DNA of 64,000 bases from Arabidopsis thaliana (GCF_000001735.4 NC_003074.8:8928101-8992100); one strand, 5' to 3'. Shown: positions 13,050 to 24,907, numbered from the stretch's first letter. A program made the numbers and translations. The notes: generated by a model from the sequence alone, not told the origin.

Positions 13050-13354
13050 CATAACTTGTGACATAAGAAAATATAAACAAAACAAAAAGGGCAAAAAAGA
13101 CCTGAAAGCTTAGAGGCACACCTGCATAGGTCCCACAGTTCACTCGTGACACCGTAAAAGGCAAAACACGAACCCGCCACGTTATCACAAAAAGCAAGCC
13201 ACGTCAATATAGTCTCACTGTCAACTACACTTAACTTACTATTTTCACATCTCATTTTCCTATCTTTATATAAACCCTCCAGGCTCCTCTTTAATTTCTT
13301 TACCACCACCAACAACAAACATATAAACCATAAGGAAAACAGAGAAAGAGAGAG
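13050..13354 (+). promoter_or_regulatory. HSFC1 promoter and leader
   Basis: A TATA box, TATATAAA, lies at 13267-13274, about 80 bp before the start codon. Upstream at 13170-13205 are two ACGT-core elements, GCCACGTT and CCACGTCA, of the type bound by bZIP factors in stress and abscisic acid responses. The leader is A/C-rich and purine-rich just before the ATG. The ACGT-containing block is duplicated at about 11490-11590. Factor binding is inferred from motif type only. Confidence 0.55.
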
Positions 13355-14431
13355 ATGGAGGACGACAATAGTAACAACAACAACAACAACAACGTGATCG
13401 CACCTTTCATCGTGAAAACATATCAGATGGTCAATGATCCTTCCACCGATTGGCTCATCACTTGGGGACCTGCTCACAACAGTTTCATAGTCGTTGATCC
13501 ACTCGACTTCTCGCAACGAATCTTACCTGCTTATTTCAAACACAACAATTTCAGCAGTTTTGTTCGTCAACTCAACACCTATGTAAGTTAATTCATAACC
13601 GAAACTCATACATGAAACTGGAAACAGGGGATTACGAACTAATGATCCTTTCTTTATTTACTTTAGGGGTTTAGGAAAGTGGATCCGGACCGGTGGGAGT
13701 TTGCGAACGAGCATTTTCTAAGGGGACAGAAGCATTTGTTGAATAACATAGCGCGTAGGAAACACGCGCGGGGGATGTACGGTCAAGATTTGGAGGACGG
13801 TGAGATTGTGAGGGAGATCGAACGGTTAAAAGAAGAGCAGAGGGAGCTAGAGGCAGAGATTCAGAGGATGAACCGGAGGATCGAAGCGACGGAGAAGAGA
13901 CCGGAGCAGATGATGGCGTTTCTTTACAAAGTCGTTGAAGATCCTGATCTTCTTCCAAGAATGATGCTCGAGAAAGAACGGACAAAGCAACAACAACAAG
14001 TTTCCGACAAGAAGAAGCGTCGTGTCACGATGTCGACGGTGAAGTCAGAGGAAGAAGAAGTGGAAGAAGATGAAGGGAGGGTCTTTAGGGTTATGTCATC
14101 ATCAACACCGTCGCCGTCATCAACGGAGAATCTTTACCGGAATCATTCACCGGATGGGTGGATTGTTCCTATGACGCAAGGACAGTTTGGTAGTTACGAG
14201 ACGGGTTTGGTGGCGAAGTCGATGCTCTCGAATTCAACGTCGTCGACGTCATCATCTTTGACGTCGACGTTTTCTTTGCCGGAGAGTGTTAACGGAGGAG
14301 GAGGAGGAGGATGTGGGAGTATTCAGGGAGAAAGAAGGTATAAAGAAACGGCGACGTTTGGAGGAGTGGTAGAGTCAAATCCACCAACAACACCGCCTTA
14401 TCCATTTTCTCTGTTTCGAGGTGGCTTTTAG
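13355..14431 (+). CDS. HSFC1: Class C heat shock transcription factor
   Basis: Exon 1 (13355-13582) and exon 2 (13667-14431) give 330 aa. The single intron falls inside the winged-helix DNA-binding domain after VRQLNTY, the position conserved in plant HSF genes. The domain runs from about residue 15 to 107 ([54 protein letters not shown]). A heptad-rich oligomerisation region ([20 protein letters not shown]) follows, without the long insertion of class A. A basic KKKRR at about residue 200 is a likely nuclear signal. No AHA activator motif was found, as expected for class C. It binds heat shock elements; class C members are linked to cold and other stress. The start is preceded by a TATA box and leader. 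High confidence. Confidence 0.96.
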
Positions 14432-14820
14432 CGTTTAGCTTCACATGATATATGATCTTTAGACTTTATTATTGTTATATTATTATTATTATTTATTTTT
14501 TGTGTGTTTGTTCTTAATTATTTTATGTATAACCAAAAGAAAGAAAGAAAATAAGGACAGATCCATAGTTGAGTCAGTAGTCATCGTTTGTAGAAAGTTT
14601 TGACAGTATATAATTTCTGATTATATTTGTTAAAAGTTCATATGTTGACTTTGTTTTCCTTTTAAAAGTACTTTCAGGTGACTTGTGTAATATATTCACA
14701 CTTGTAATAACAACAATTTTGATCTTCTTCACTACTTCAGTGTTTTGATTTTTGAATAAAGTATTATTGTAGCCTTATATCTTTGTAATAACAACAAAAT
14801 ATAGGCTTTACTTTTTCCAC
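14432..14820. other. HSFC1 3' region, no further gene
   Basis: AT-rich sequence with AATAAAG-like signals (about 14755) after the HSFC1 stop codon. This is the likely 3' UTR and polyadenylation region. Nothing else was recognised. Confidence 0.4.
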
Positions 14821-14823
14821 TTT

Positions 14824-14978
14824 AAGCTAGTAATTAAGTCTATATACCATTTCAAATTTATCGTTAATGGCCATCTTTAAACTAAACCATATCGAGTATT
14901 TGACTCTTTCTCTTGAAACACTTGTTCTCAAACACATTAACGAATCAGTTGACATGGTATATAGACTTACTAGCTTAT
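14824..14978. repeat. Long imperfect hairpin, ~45-bp stem
   Basis: The left arm AAGCTAGTAATTAAGTCTAT... (14824-14868) pairs with the complement of the right arm (about 14936-14978). There is one 3-base gap and a few mismatches. Both arms end in TAAGCTAG/CTAGCTTA. The loop is about 70 nt. It could be a small terminal-inverted-repeat element or a young microRNA-type precursor. Confidence 0.6.
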
Positions 14979-14979
14979 A

Positions 14980-15840
14980 TAACCCACATGCTTAAAGCTG
15001 ATCATAAAGTAGAAGAAACATTGCCTATATATAACCCACGTGGTTAAGGCGACACAAGTCGGTCGACTGATAACAAGTCAACGAGACATCCATTCAAGAT
15101 TCAAACGTATCATCAACACGACGCTCCACTTTCACTTTCATCTAAAATTGATAACATGACATTGTTAAATTTTGAGACGTGACAGTTAGCCACGGGACTT
15201 TGGTCGGCCAACAACGTTTCGAACACTCATTGGGCTAGAGAGAGAGAGAGTATAAAACAACGATAAATCTAAATTGGACCACCTGATGTCTCTCACACGA
15301 GGACGCGTGGTTATACCAGATAATCGCAAAATCTCTTGTAAGATGTTCGGGTCCATACTTTGATTGTCGGCTCTACGATACGCTCATACGCATACATCAT
15401 ATAAAGTTACTATCACAATTTTGTTTTGTTGTTTATGATTGATTTTTTAACACTTCGATAATACTTATGTTTTCTTTTGTTAAAATACTTAAATAATATT
15501 ATTAAAGTTGTAAAGATTCGTAACTTTATAAAGTTTTATGATCTTTTACTCAATTTTATAAATTAAGTATTCACTTATTACTTTTTTTTTTTTGTTAAAA
15601 GACTTGTTTACTTATTTGTGATGTAGTTAAGAATTATCTTTTATATTAATTTATGAATAATATTTTATATGTCTTTAAAAAAAAAATAGCGAAAAATTTC
15701 TCCAACTTAATAGGAGAACAAAGTTGAATAATTTTCTTCTTAATAGGATATTGAATGGTCTAGTATCCATTAAAAACTAAGTCGGCCTAAAATATTTTCA
15801 TTTTATACTATTAATTAGCTAACAACATATACTATTGTTT
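14980..15840. other. Intergenic, no gene; G-box and GA-rich TATA-like block
   Basis: A palindromic CCCACGTGG-type G-box lies near 15040. A GAGAGAGAGAG run followed by TATAAAAC lies at about 15237-15257, which looks like a core promoter, but no open frame or exon follows. An unannotated non-coding transcript could start here; there is no direct evidence for one. Confidence 0.35.
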
Positions 15841-15844
15841 ATCA

Positions 15845-16310
15845 AAGAAACAAAACATACTATTGGTTGTGGATTAGCTAACCTTATTTAGTAATAAGAG
15901 AATAGTTTTTCTTGTCCAAATCAATTGCGTAAGACTCGACATAAATGGAAATATATACTTAAAAAAGGAAAAGAGAGAATAGTTGTAAGTTGACAAAGGG
16001 CGAACCATCTCTTGCCGGTTGGAGGAAGTCATTGTCACTTAGGATCTAGCGAATCAAGGACCATTCTTTGGTGCTATAAATTGTAGTTTTATTCAAGCCA
16101 TGTAACTTTTTTGGATTTTTATAATGCACCTAACATGTGGTTAACATTTGACCCACGTCCTCTTAATTTAAATCTAGCTACATAATTATGCATTACTTAA
16201 TTGGTAAATTTTGCATTAGGATATTGGTTTTCTTGGTGATGGCTTAAACAATAAATTAGTGTATGTTAGATTTTGATTGGATTAGAGGTTTCAATTCTTA
16301 ACCAAGAATC
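15845..16310 (+). repeat. Downstream partner of the ~0.45-kb direct repeat at 11.9-12.4 kb
   Basis: Diverged direct repeat of 11860-12370. Both copies contain TTGTGGATTA, AAGGACCAT-CTTTG, CTATAAAT-GT, TTTTATTCAA, ATGTGGTTA, CATTTGACCCACGTCC and CAATTCTTAACC-like runs in the same order. The copy lies about 1.4 kb past the HSFC1 stop. No coding content. Confidence 0.7.
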
Positions 16311-16711
16311 TTTTCCCCTTAAAAAGTGCTTTCTTTTTATGAAAATTATTGTCTCTATAACCAAATACTTCTTGGCTTCTTGCGCACTTAGTGCCAAATC
16401 ATTTGTTTATAGTAACGTCTTATCCAATCAATTTCAAAGGAAAGGGAAAAGATAGAAAGATAGGTTAATTGACTTGTTTCCAAGATATATATTAAGTTCA
16501 TTTCCATATTCAAATAAATTCCCAAATTATTGTCTAAAAAGTTACTAAGTTTTTCAAATATTAGGTTTTGGATATTCGATTTTGATCACTTGTAAACTCT
16601 TTCTGATAATAAATTCTGGAAAAGGTCTCAATGAGTCCAGCTAGGTGATGAAGGAAAATTCAGAAGCACAATCATCTTAAGGGTTGTAGAACTATGGTGA
16701 TGTTCCCAAGC

Positions 16712-16800
16712 ATACATGGTCTAGTGGTAGAAGAAGTTTTGGTGTAAGGGAAAACTTTTAGATCCGAGTTCGATTTTTCTTGTAAACAAAAACACAAGTC
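16712..16800 (+). mobile_element. tRNA-derived SINE-like fragment
   Basis: TGGTCTAGTGGTAGAAG at 16718 resembles a pol III A box, and GAGTTCGATTTTT about 40 bp later resembles a B box. The sequence does not fold into a tRNA and has no acceptor stem. A close relative (TGGTCTAGTGGTAAAAG) is at 57.61 kb, which supports a dispersed SINE family rather than a gene. Confidence 0.45.
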
Positions 16801-16809
16801 TGTTAGTTG

Positions 16810-17570
16810 GGGTTTGACCTAATTGGTTTACATGGTAATCAGAAATGCATGCGGCTTCACTACCCTTTGACATTAGTCGGAAAGCATTCCAAACTCGGAA
16901 TAGTGACAATTCGAGGAAAAGTCCACTCCAAAACATTTTGGTACGTTTCCATCCGGACTAACCGGATCAACCGATAGAGTTTATCAAACAAGAAAAAAAA
17001 CAATGGTTTTGTTAAACAAGAAGAGAAGGAAGTAAAGTTAATCATTTGATCGTCAAAATATGGCGTAAAGGATTGTATGCATTTTGGTTAACTTAAGATT
17101 TGGGATCTTGAATTGATCACTTTCAAACTCTTTCTGATAATAGATATCGAGACTATCCAGAAAAGATTTAAGGCTTGATCAAGTGCCAAAAAGGTTTTCG
17201 GTATCCAATATGATGGACCAAAATCTTGTATTTGAATATCGAATGTGTAGAAGGTTGACAAGTTTGGTTCGAATTCGAAGTTCGAACCAAACGCAACACT
17301 TTTACATGAAAATCGTTGGCACCATAAATAACACTACTATGAATTAAAAGAAATAGAAAGACATTTTACAAAAAAATATGAGAAAAGTGAAAAGACAAAA
17401 TATCAATATAGTTTTATACAACAGAAATAGATTTGATCAAACAATGGAAGTTGAAACCAAAGCCTCTCCTCCTACAAGATCTTGAGGGGGACAAAAACAT
17501 AAAGAATATATGATGTAAAGAATTGAATCAATACAATTTGTAATACTAACCAATTATTAGCCATCAGAAG
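16810..17570. other. Intergenic, no gene
   Basis: Spacer before the convergent end of the ankyrin-AAA gene. Short minus-strand frames here show no domain and no splice partner. Confidence 0.4.
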
Positions 17571-17577
17571 TTTCTTT

Positions 17578-19686
17578 TCACTGCGAGAAAACTCGAAGCC
17601 CGGCCTCTAGATCCTCCAACTTGATTGTACAAATCTCTTCAGTGTCAACACACTCAAAGCTAAGTCGGAGATCAAGATTCTCCCTCGCGTTAACAAGTAA
17701 CGTGTCCACCAATCCTCCATTCATCTCTTTCCTCTGCTTTTCCGTTGTTTCTGCCTCTATCAGTGACGCTATCTCCTGCAAAGTGCAGGACTCATGCAAT
17801 CTGAAACCATAGAACAGAGTGTCCTCTCCTTGGTTGTTCATCTTGATGTGTAGTATCTGCGCCAGTTCCTTGGCACTGAAGTCGCTGAAATTGAAAAACT
17901 TTGTGACCCTTCTGCAAAACCCTTCGTTTGATGCGATCACACGCTTCATGGGCTCGCTGTATCCTGCAAATATCACCACAATTTTCCCTGTGTCCATGAC
18001 TGACATGATTTCTTCCAGAGCTTCTAGACCGTAGTCCTTGTCGTCCGCCTTTTGCATCGGGATCAATCTGTATGCTTCATCCACAAACAGAATTCCTCCC
18101 TCAGCTTCTTGGATCTGTCCAGAAATTGAAAGTTTTAGATTCTTGAAACCAAACCCACAAGTAAAACCAGAAGATTATGAACAGTGTTTTCACCTTTCTC
18201 CTGGTCTTTGGTCCTGTATGGCCAACAAACTCACCCACCAAATCTGTACGCTGTACTTCTGTTACCTTATCAGTTGGTAAAATTCCAACCGTGTTAAGCA
18301 GCTTCCCGAGAACTCGAGCTACCATGGTTTTACCTGTGTTTTGGATCAACAAAAGCAGTCATGTATTGGTTTGATTTAAAGACAGAGATGTATAATCATA
18401 AACCATTATCCTTTCACCTGTTCCAGGGTTTCCAAGAAATGCCATATGCGGAGGTCTTCGGGTTCCAATATTTAGCCCAAGAGCCCTTCGCCTTTCATCT
18501 AAAAGCATTCCTTTCGCCCATTTCCTCAGTTGTGTCTTCAGCTCACTTAATCCAACAATATTTGATAACTCATCCTCAAGTAGTTCCATCTTGGCTTTTG
18601 TCTTACCACATTGCTCAAGCGCACTTCTTTTCCTCTGCTCTTGGAGAAACCACCGCAGTAATTCCCGTAACTTCTCACTGCCTTGCCCTTGAGGCAGATG
18701 GTCCAAAGGAGTCATCCCTTCCTGTAAATACAAACTCCCACAGCTATTACACAAACAATACCATAATTCCCTAAAACAAAAGAAACCAATAATCTCAGAG
18801 GTGGAACATACATTATCTTTTGCACTGCAATCTGCGTTATGATCAAGCAGTGTCTTAACAGTCGAGATCTCTTTAGCAGTAATTGAGTACCATACCGCAA
18901 GATGCAACGGTGTCATACCATTCTACATAAAAACCAAAACCAAATCAGTCCAAACTATCGTCATAGTTGTTACTTCCCACCTTATAATCAATCAAATAGA
19001 GGAAATTACGCTGGCTTTAGCTTCGATAAAAGCACCACTCTCAAGGAGTAGCTTTGCAGCTTCATTACAACCGTTCTTAGCTGCCATATGCAATGGAGTC
19101 TCACCATACTAAACAACATTGAAAACGATCAATGACAAATCAAAAGCTCAAGCAAAGAAGAAAACAGAAAGCAAACCAAACTCACAGTATTCATTGCTTC
19201 TAACTCAACTTTATCAGATCCAGTCCAAGCGAGAAGATACTTAACAATATCAACATTACCATTACCAGCAGAAACATGAAGTGGCGTATGATACATCTGC
19301 AATACTAATCAAAGTCAATACAACACACATTTCAATAAAGTTTGCTTTTTATAGATTCACATGCATATACAAAGCTTGAAGATCATGAATCCTGTCGAGA
19401 TTCGAAATCAGACCCTATCTAAAAGTTCAAATTTTGCATCCAGATTCCAAAATTCAGCTACAATCTAAATCGACCCACCGAATCAAACACATCCCGGAAT
19501 CAAAATGCATACATAAAGAAAGAGTCAAGATTTGGACATTACGACGGGATTGCGTTCATTGAGAAGAGAAGGATTGTCTTTAAGAAGTCTCTGTAAAGCA
19601 ATAAGATCGCCGGAGAGAGCACAATCGTGAATTGTGGTGGGTCTAGCGGATCTCAGCCGCTGCCCTCCACCGTTTTGTCGGTTCAT
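17578..19686 (-). CDS. Ankyrin-repeat AAA-type ATPase (CbxX/CfqX type)
   Basis: Seven minus-strand exons (19686-19543, 19296-19186, 19108-19010, 18922-18812, 18721-18418, 18333-18194, 18114-17578) join in frame to 481 aa. The N-terminal half has four ankyrin repeats, one per exon: LIALQRLLKDNPSLL, TPLHVSAGNGN, TPLHMAAKNG, TPLHLAVWYS. The C-terminal half is an AAA ATPase domain with Walker A GNPGTGKT (~252-259) and Walker B ILFVDEA (~311-317). It is related to the CbxX/CfqX family that remodels Rubisco in bacteria and algae. The ankyrin fusion is usual for the plant homologues; substrate and location are unknown. I recall this as AT3G24530. The start is the first in-frame ATG after the 5' UTR. 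Confidence 0.93.
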
Positions 19687-20287
19687 TTCTCTTCTTCTTC
19701 AATCCTCAACAACAACAAGAAGACGAAGAACTCTTTTCTTCCACCAAATCTAATCTCTTTTGGGAAAGATTCTCTCGAGAGGATTTTGCGGAGAATCAAC
19801 ACTATCGAAGAAATAGATTAGAGAATGAGAGTACCTCCGCGTCTTCCTCTTTCGTCACTAGTCTTTTCTTTGGCGTCTCTTCTTTCTTCATGGTATTTGA
19901 AAAGACTAATTTACCCCTACCTGACTTTTTATGTTTTTTTACTTTCCTGGCGTCTTCCTAAACCCAGCTAAGCTTTGGTTGCCCCATTATTTCATTGATT
20001 AACCTAATCATATAATCACTATTACAAATTACAATTATATTTCTCATTTCACTCTTAACTAACTTTTTTAAAATAAAAAATTATAGCTACGGCCGTAAAA
20101 TACCTTATAGATTAAATGAGAAGTATTCTTAAAATTTCATTATCTTTTTTAAAACAAAATTATCATGTTGATGTATCATTTTTGGAGAAATTTTTAGTCT
20201 ATTTAAATAATTATCTAATTTTTAGTAGACTATTTAAAAACTTGGCCATTAGTGTTATATATAAATAAATCAAACATATAGGAAAAC

Positions 20288-20391
20288 GAAATTCAAATTT
20301 AATAAATCAAATTTTGAAGCAAATAAACTATTCATGATTGTTTGTTATTTAAATTAGAAAAAATACGTTGATTTATTAAATTTGAACAGTT
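20288..20391. repeat. Perfect 19-bp inverted repeat
   Basis: TTCAAATTTAATAAATCAA at about 20291-20309 is matched exactly in inverse by TTGATTTATTAAATTTGAA at about 20371-20389, giving a hairpin with a ~60-nt AT-rich loop. It is probably a small AT-rich foldback or degenerate MITE. No gene is associated. Confidence 0.6.
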
Positions 20392-20599
20392 TATTTGATT
20401 AGAATTTAAAAATATACTTTAATACTTCAGATTTTCTATAATAATACAATTGATTTGATGATTTGATTGAGGTAGCCAAATGTTACTGATCCATTCAGAC
20501 ACATATGCATACTACACATAATTAATTATTTTCTTTATTTTTTTATCTCTTTCTAGTTCAGAAATTTCAAATTAATAACTTTATTTTATACGAACTTTA

Positions 20600-21090
20600 C
20601 TTAGTTTTATCTTTGTCGGTGGTCAACTACATCATTTGTTTTGTAATCTTTCATGAGTTTTCTTTTGATCAGTTTGAGCCATTATTGTCGATCATACTAC
20701 AACAACTCATCTCTCTTACGAGTCACAGTAATGGATTGAACAATGTGAAGATCCTCTTAAAGCTTGCAAGTCCTCAGTTATTGATCGCTCTTATCTCCCA
20801 TTTACCCATTGTGAAGCAGAGGGAGTATACGTTATTGTTTCATTCAATTCTTTGACATTATAGTGAATATTCTCTTCTTTTTGTAGTTGCCATTTGCTTC
20901 AGATTCTAATAGCCTCTCACAAACCAGATGTTGCGCCAATGTTGGTCCAAGAGATTTCCGGTTTTTTTCCCCATTTCGCCACACACAAGTATGCAAATTT
21001 TCTCGTAAGACCTGTTGTTGAATATGGAGCTGGTTCTACTGCCTCATTCGTATTGCGTAAGCTCTCTTGTGTTTTGGAAGCTTGATGGAT
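20600..21090 (+). pseudogene. Degenerate Pumilio (Puf)-like fragment
   Basis: Frame 20613-20855 contains a Puf-like helix set (QQLISLTSHSNGLNNVKILLKL, SPQLLIALISHL). After an AG at about 20886, a second frame (20894-21085) reads VQEISGFFPHF, THKYANFLVRPVVEYG. Both resemble the helical repeats of divergent Arabidopsis APUM proteins, which bind RNA. A full protein would have eight repeats; only about two are visible, and there is no start context or 3' partner. A further possible exon at 21570-21680 (EAELEANVWDRE) is unproven. Probably a relic. Confidence 0.4.
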
Positions 21091-21699
21091 GACTGCTATG
21101 GAAACTATGTCCTCCAATCTATCATCCGAAGGTACGTGATAAGCTCCGGAAGCTTATCTAAGATGAAAAGAACAGAAAGAAATGGAGGGAGAGAAGTATT
21201 GCACCTTTACGGTGAAGAAGAAGAGAGATAAGAGAGAAATTTAGATTGATATTGTTGTTGATCGTTTTCGATAGAAAAAATGTTTATCAGCTACACGGAG
21301 TACAAGCCAACACATCGCCACACATGCAGACTTTAAAAATGTCTCGTTAGCTACACGAAATATTGACATCACATACGAACATACACGACATCCTACTTTG
21401 ACCAGAATCCGGCATTACCCAGTATTAACCGGTGTTGACCGATATTGACCAAAATTTGATAAGAAGAAGAAAAGTTTAAGTAGAAGACAATAAAAGGAAA
21501 TTGGGCTTAACACTAAGCCTAAATCAAAGCCCCACTAAAGCCCACTCATCTTCAGTTTTGGTTTGTATCAGTATGCTGCCTTTGCTCCGAGATATCAGAT
21601 AGAGAGGCTGAACTTGAGGCTAATGTTTGGGATAGGGAAGTAACTAAAACTTTGGAGTACATTCGTAATACCAATGTTTGAGGTATGAGTTACTGAACA

Positions 21700-23850
21700 T
21701 CGTAGAAATTATCATTAGCTTCATCTTTTTTATTACCAAATCTCGATCTACTAACATTTTTACCGGTTGCATATCTATGTCCTTCATGTAACTTCAGTTC
21801 TGTCTACTTCCTCAATTGAAAGTGAAAGTAATCCCTAAACATGAATCTTCATCAGCGAATAATTTTTAATTTTTTTATTGTTTTAGAAAAAACAAATCTC
21901 TCCTTAAATTTTGTTTTCTTTTAGATACAACATTATTTCATTTTAACCATGTATAGTATAGTTAAAACAACGTAATTAACTAAATTGGTAAATATACCGG
22001 GCGTAAAAAACACCTAATATATATTTAGCCACATGCACAATACAAGATATATATGTTGCATTTGCAATCTACATTTTTTTTTTATCGTAACTGTTTCTAT
22101 TAAATTGAGATTAAAATATAATCGAAATTCGACCTATGAATCCATTAAGTTTAACTGGATATACTCAACCATAGATCTATTTATATTTAAAATTTTAAAT
22201 AGTTCCACCTATTAGCACACAAATTAATTAGTAATAACTTTATAGTTGTATTAGAAATAAATAACTAACTGCTAGAAATTCAATGACAATTATAAAATTT
22301 AATTGTTTATGAGAGACCACAGAATAATATATATTGAAATTAATGAAAATAAAATTTAGGATATATCAGAATAAACTCAAGATTTGTTGTCCGAATCTCT
22401 ATTTTTAATATGGCAGCTTCATGTTTAGGTTGATAAAAATAAGAATATAAGTGGGTGGATATAGAACTGGTAAAATAGATAAATCAAGAGTAGCTAAATT
22501 AGAATGGTGCCAATTCAACTACCACAGACTACTGCAACAGATCTAACCCATTTCTACATTTAAAAAGATGTCCTCCCTCTTACTTCACTCCTTCCTTTAA
22601 AGTTTCTTCAACATTTAATTAGAAAAGAGTTACTTGTGATTCTTTTCAAACTGTAAAAAGAGGTAATTACGTTTCTCCCCAATAATAAATAAATCTCTTT
22701 GTTTTTCTTCAATATTGTAACAATTTATAAATACTACCAATACGTTTATTTCACTTAAGCTTATTGTGTATACAATATGTTATTGGATATTTTTATATTT
22801 AATTTTACCTTCAATTCTCTAAACAATCAATATACAACTATCTAAGTATGTTTACTAGCAAATAAATAAAGACGGTGGAAAAGAACCTAAACTCACCAAT
22901 GCGTATAAAATAATTATGATGTGAGCGGGTATTGATTTTTAAAAATAGATTTTTAGTTTTGAAGATAATTTTGATTCTAAAGAATCCAAAAAATATAATA
23001 AGATATAGATAGATTAAGAAAACTATGAATTTTTTTTGGTGATTTAAATAAAGAAGAAGAACGGCGTGTTTCGACGGACAAATGAAAAAAGTTGAACGAA
23101 ATTTGAGAACTACGAATATATTAACATCTTCTTAACCACACACAACAAAAGAATATGTAAATTCTGATCTTTTAGATGGCATTCACTTCTAAATAAGAAA
23201 ATCGAAATTTTCTGAAAGAAACCTGAAGATTTGAAACCAAAACCTAAACTTTTCTTCGGAACTATATAAAAAGGTTGAGTATTATTAAAGTATTTTTCAT
23301 AATGATCATAAACAAAAATTGTAATGGAAAGATATATTGAACCTTGCACTACCAAACAATAAATTGAATTCTACTTACAAGCTAAGATCATCATAATTTG
23401 ACTATCAATAATTTCATGCTCTTTTATGCAGAAAGATGTTAAGATCGAAATCATTATTATCTGAAAACAAACTAGAGATCAAGAAAGCAGTACTACTGAT
23501 ATTATCAATAATTTTTGGTTATAAAACTGCTACTTTTGTATTCTCAACTTTTTGATTCTTTAGACATGATAACTATTTTGAGTAACGGACGACAAAATAT
23601 AATATCATTTTCTCAAAAGTAGTTTTGTTACCATTTGTATTTTGTAGCAATGGTAATTGATGGTTGCCTGCTTAAAGATACTTTAATTATTACATCTACA
23701 CATACATAATCCAACTATACACCCTTAAATATAACCATCCCTTGGCTTTAGTCATTAAAAAGAAAAAAAAGAAAAAAAAGCCTAAAGCCTTTTCAGCATC
23801 TATTTAACATAAAGCAAGAGCTTCCGGAGGACAAATCACCAAACTCAAAG
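21700..23850. other. Large intergenic region, no gene recognised
   Basis: More than 2 kb of AT-rich sequence without a supportable exon on either strand. Short frames around 22.0-22.2 and 23.1-23.4 kb lack domains and splice signals that extend them. Confidence 0.45.
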
Positions 23851-23905
23851 AAGACAAAAGTAATACAAAAAAACAGATCTGTTCACGACGAAAATAAGAG
23901 AAGAT

Positions 23906-24472
23906 ATGGTTCTTAGAAGCTCAATCTCCAACACAAGAAAACTCTTCCAAAAAACTATCGACAACTTCAAGTCATTCTTCTTCAACAACGGTACTTATCA
24001 CAAACTACCAAAAACACCTAACAACACCTCTACCAATATTAATAATGATCATCCAAACTCCAACATCATCACATCATCATCATCATCCATACACAAGCAA
24101 TTTCAACCTAAACCCAAAGACTATGTGACTACAAACAAAGCTTCGAGTCTACAACCGAGAATAGGAGACAGAGACGAGACACTCTTTTCCCAACCAAAGG
24201 TTAATCTAGTTCGTACAAAACTAAAGGAGATGGAGAAAATGATGAATGATGATATAATAAGTGATGAATATTATGTCTCAGATGTAATAGAATTTTTGCA
24301 TTGCTACTCTCGTCTTCGTTACACTGCTTACCTCGACGTGGTTGAGAATTTTTTCATGGAGGTCTACTCTGATTTCTTTAGCCCTCATCATCTCGTGGGC
24401 ACCCGAACGGCTGTACAAAGAAGGTATCCCGCGGTTGTTGGAATTGGATCGTACGGTGGCCATAAACATTGA
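23906..24472 (+). CDS. Small OVATE-like protein, single exon
   Basis: An uninterrupted 188-codon frame with an A-rich leader. The N-terminus is basic (MVLRSSISNTRKLFQKT), followed by an Asn/Ser-rich linker. The C-terminal helical segment (about 108-165: LKEMEKMMNDD, SDVIEFLHCYSRL, YLDVVENFFMEVYSDFF) resembles the C-terminal domain of divergent OVATE family proteins such as OFP17, which act as transcriptional repressors or TRM partners in cell-shape control. The match is by eye and weak, so the family call is tentative. Codon use and the ordered C-terminus support a real gene. AATAAT-type signals follow the stop. Confidence 0.6.
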   Translation: MVLRSSISNTRKLFQKTIDNFKSFFFNNGTYHKLPKTPNNTSTNINNDHPNSNIITSSSSSIHKQFQPKPKDYVTTNKASSLQPRIGDRDETLFSQPKVNLVRTKLKEMEKMMNDDIISDEYYVSDVIEFLHCYSRLRYTAYLDVVENFFMEVYSDFFSPHHLVGTRTAVQRRYPAVVGIGSYGGHKH

Positions 24473-24907
24473 TGGAGAGGTTCAAATATGATAAGTGATT
24501 GTTATTATATTTGTTTTATTTTTACTTTTTCTGTTTTCTTCATATATTTGTTTAACTTTGTGAATCGGTGATTGTACATGGCTATACTTAGTAGTGTTTT
24601 ACTTTTATAATTTTACAAATAATAATTGATGAACCTTTTCTTCTATCTTTTTTGTTGGTTTCGGTAATCCAGCTTTTAATTTTTGTCTGAAATTCACAAT
24701 AACATTTGATGGATCTTTTTGTTTTTTGTCATCGAGTATGTATAAAAGTTGACCTTTGACGTGGGGGTTTTAAAAATAGAAAAAAAAAAAAAAACTGAAG
24801 ACATGGCGCGTAGTAATAGATGTGTACCCCAAAATAGTTCCATTGTCCAAATTCCGATAGAAGAAGTATTCAAAACTCAACTCAAGTCTCGGTGGCAGCA
24901 GATCACA

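Noticed and set aside
13004-13516. 170-codon minus-strand frame
   Set aside because: It is antisense to the HSFC1 promoter and first exon; hydrophobic by base composition only.
16712-16800. tRNA gene
   Set aside because: A and B box-like motifs are present, but no cloverleaf or acceptor stem can be formed; a SINE relic is more likely.
24749-24907. In-frame upstream extension of PERK3 (extra ATGs at 24749 and 24803)
   Set aside because: This DNA matches the 5' UTR of PERK1 and would put charged residues before the Pro-rich domain; the later ATG fits the family.
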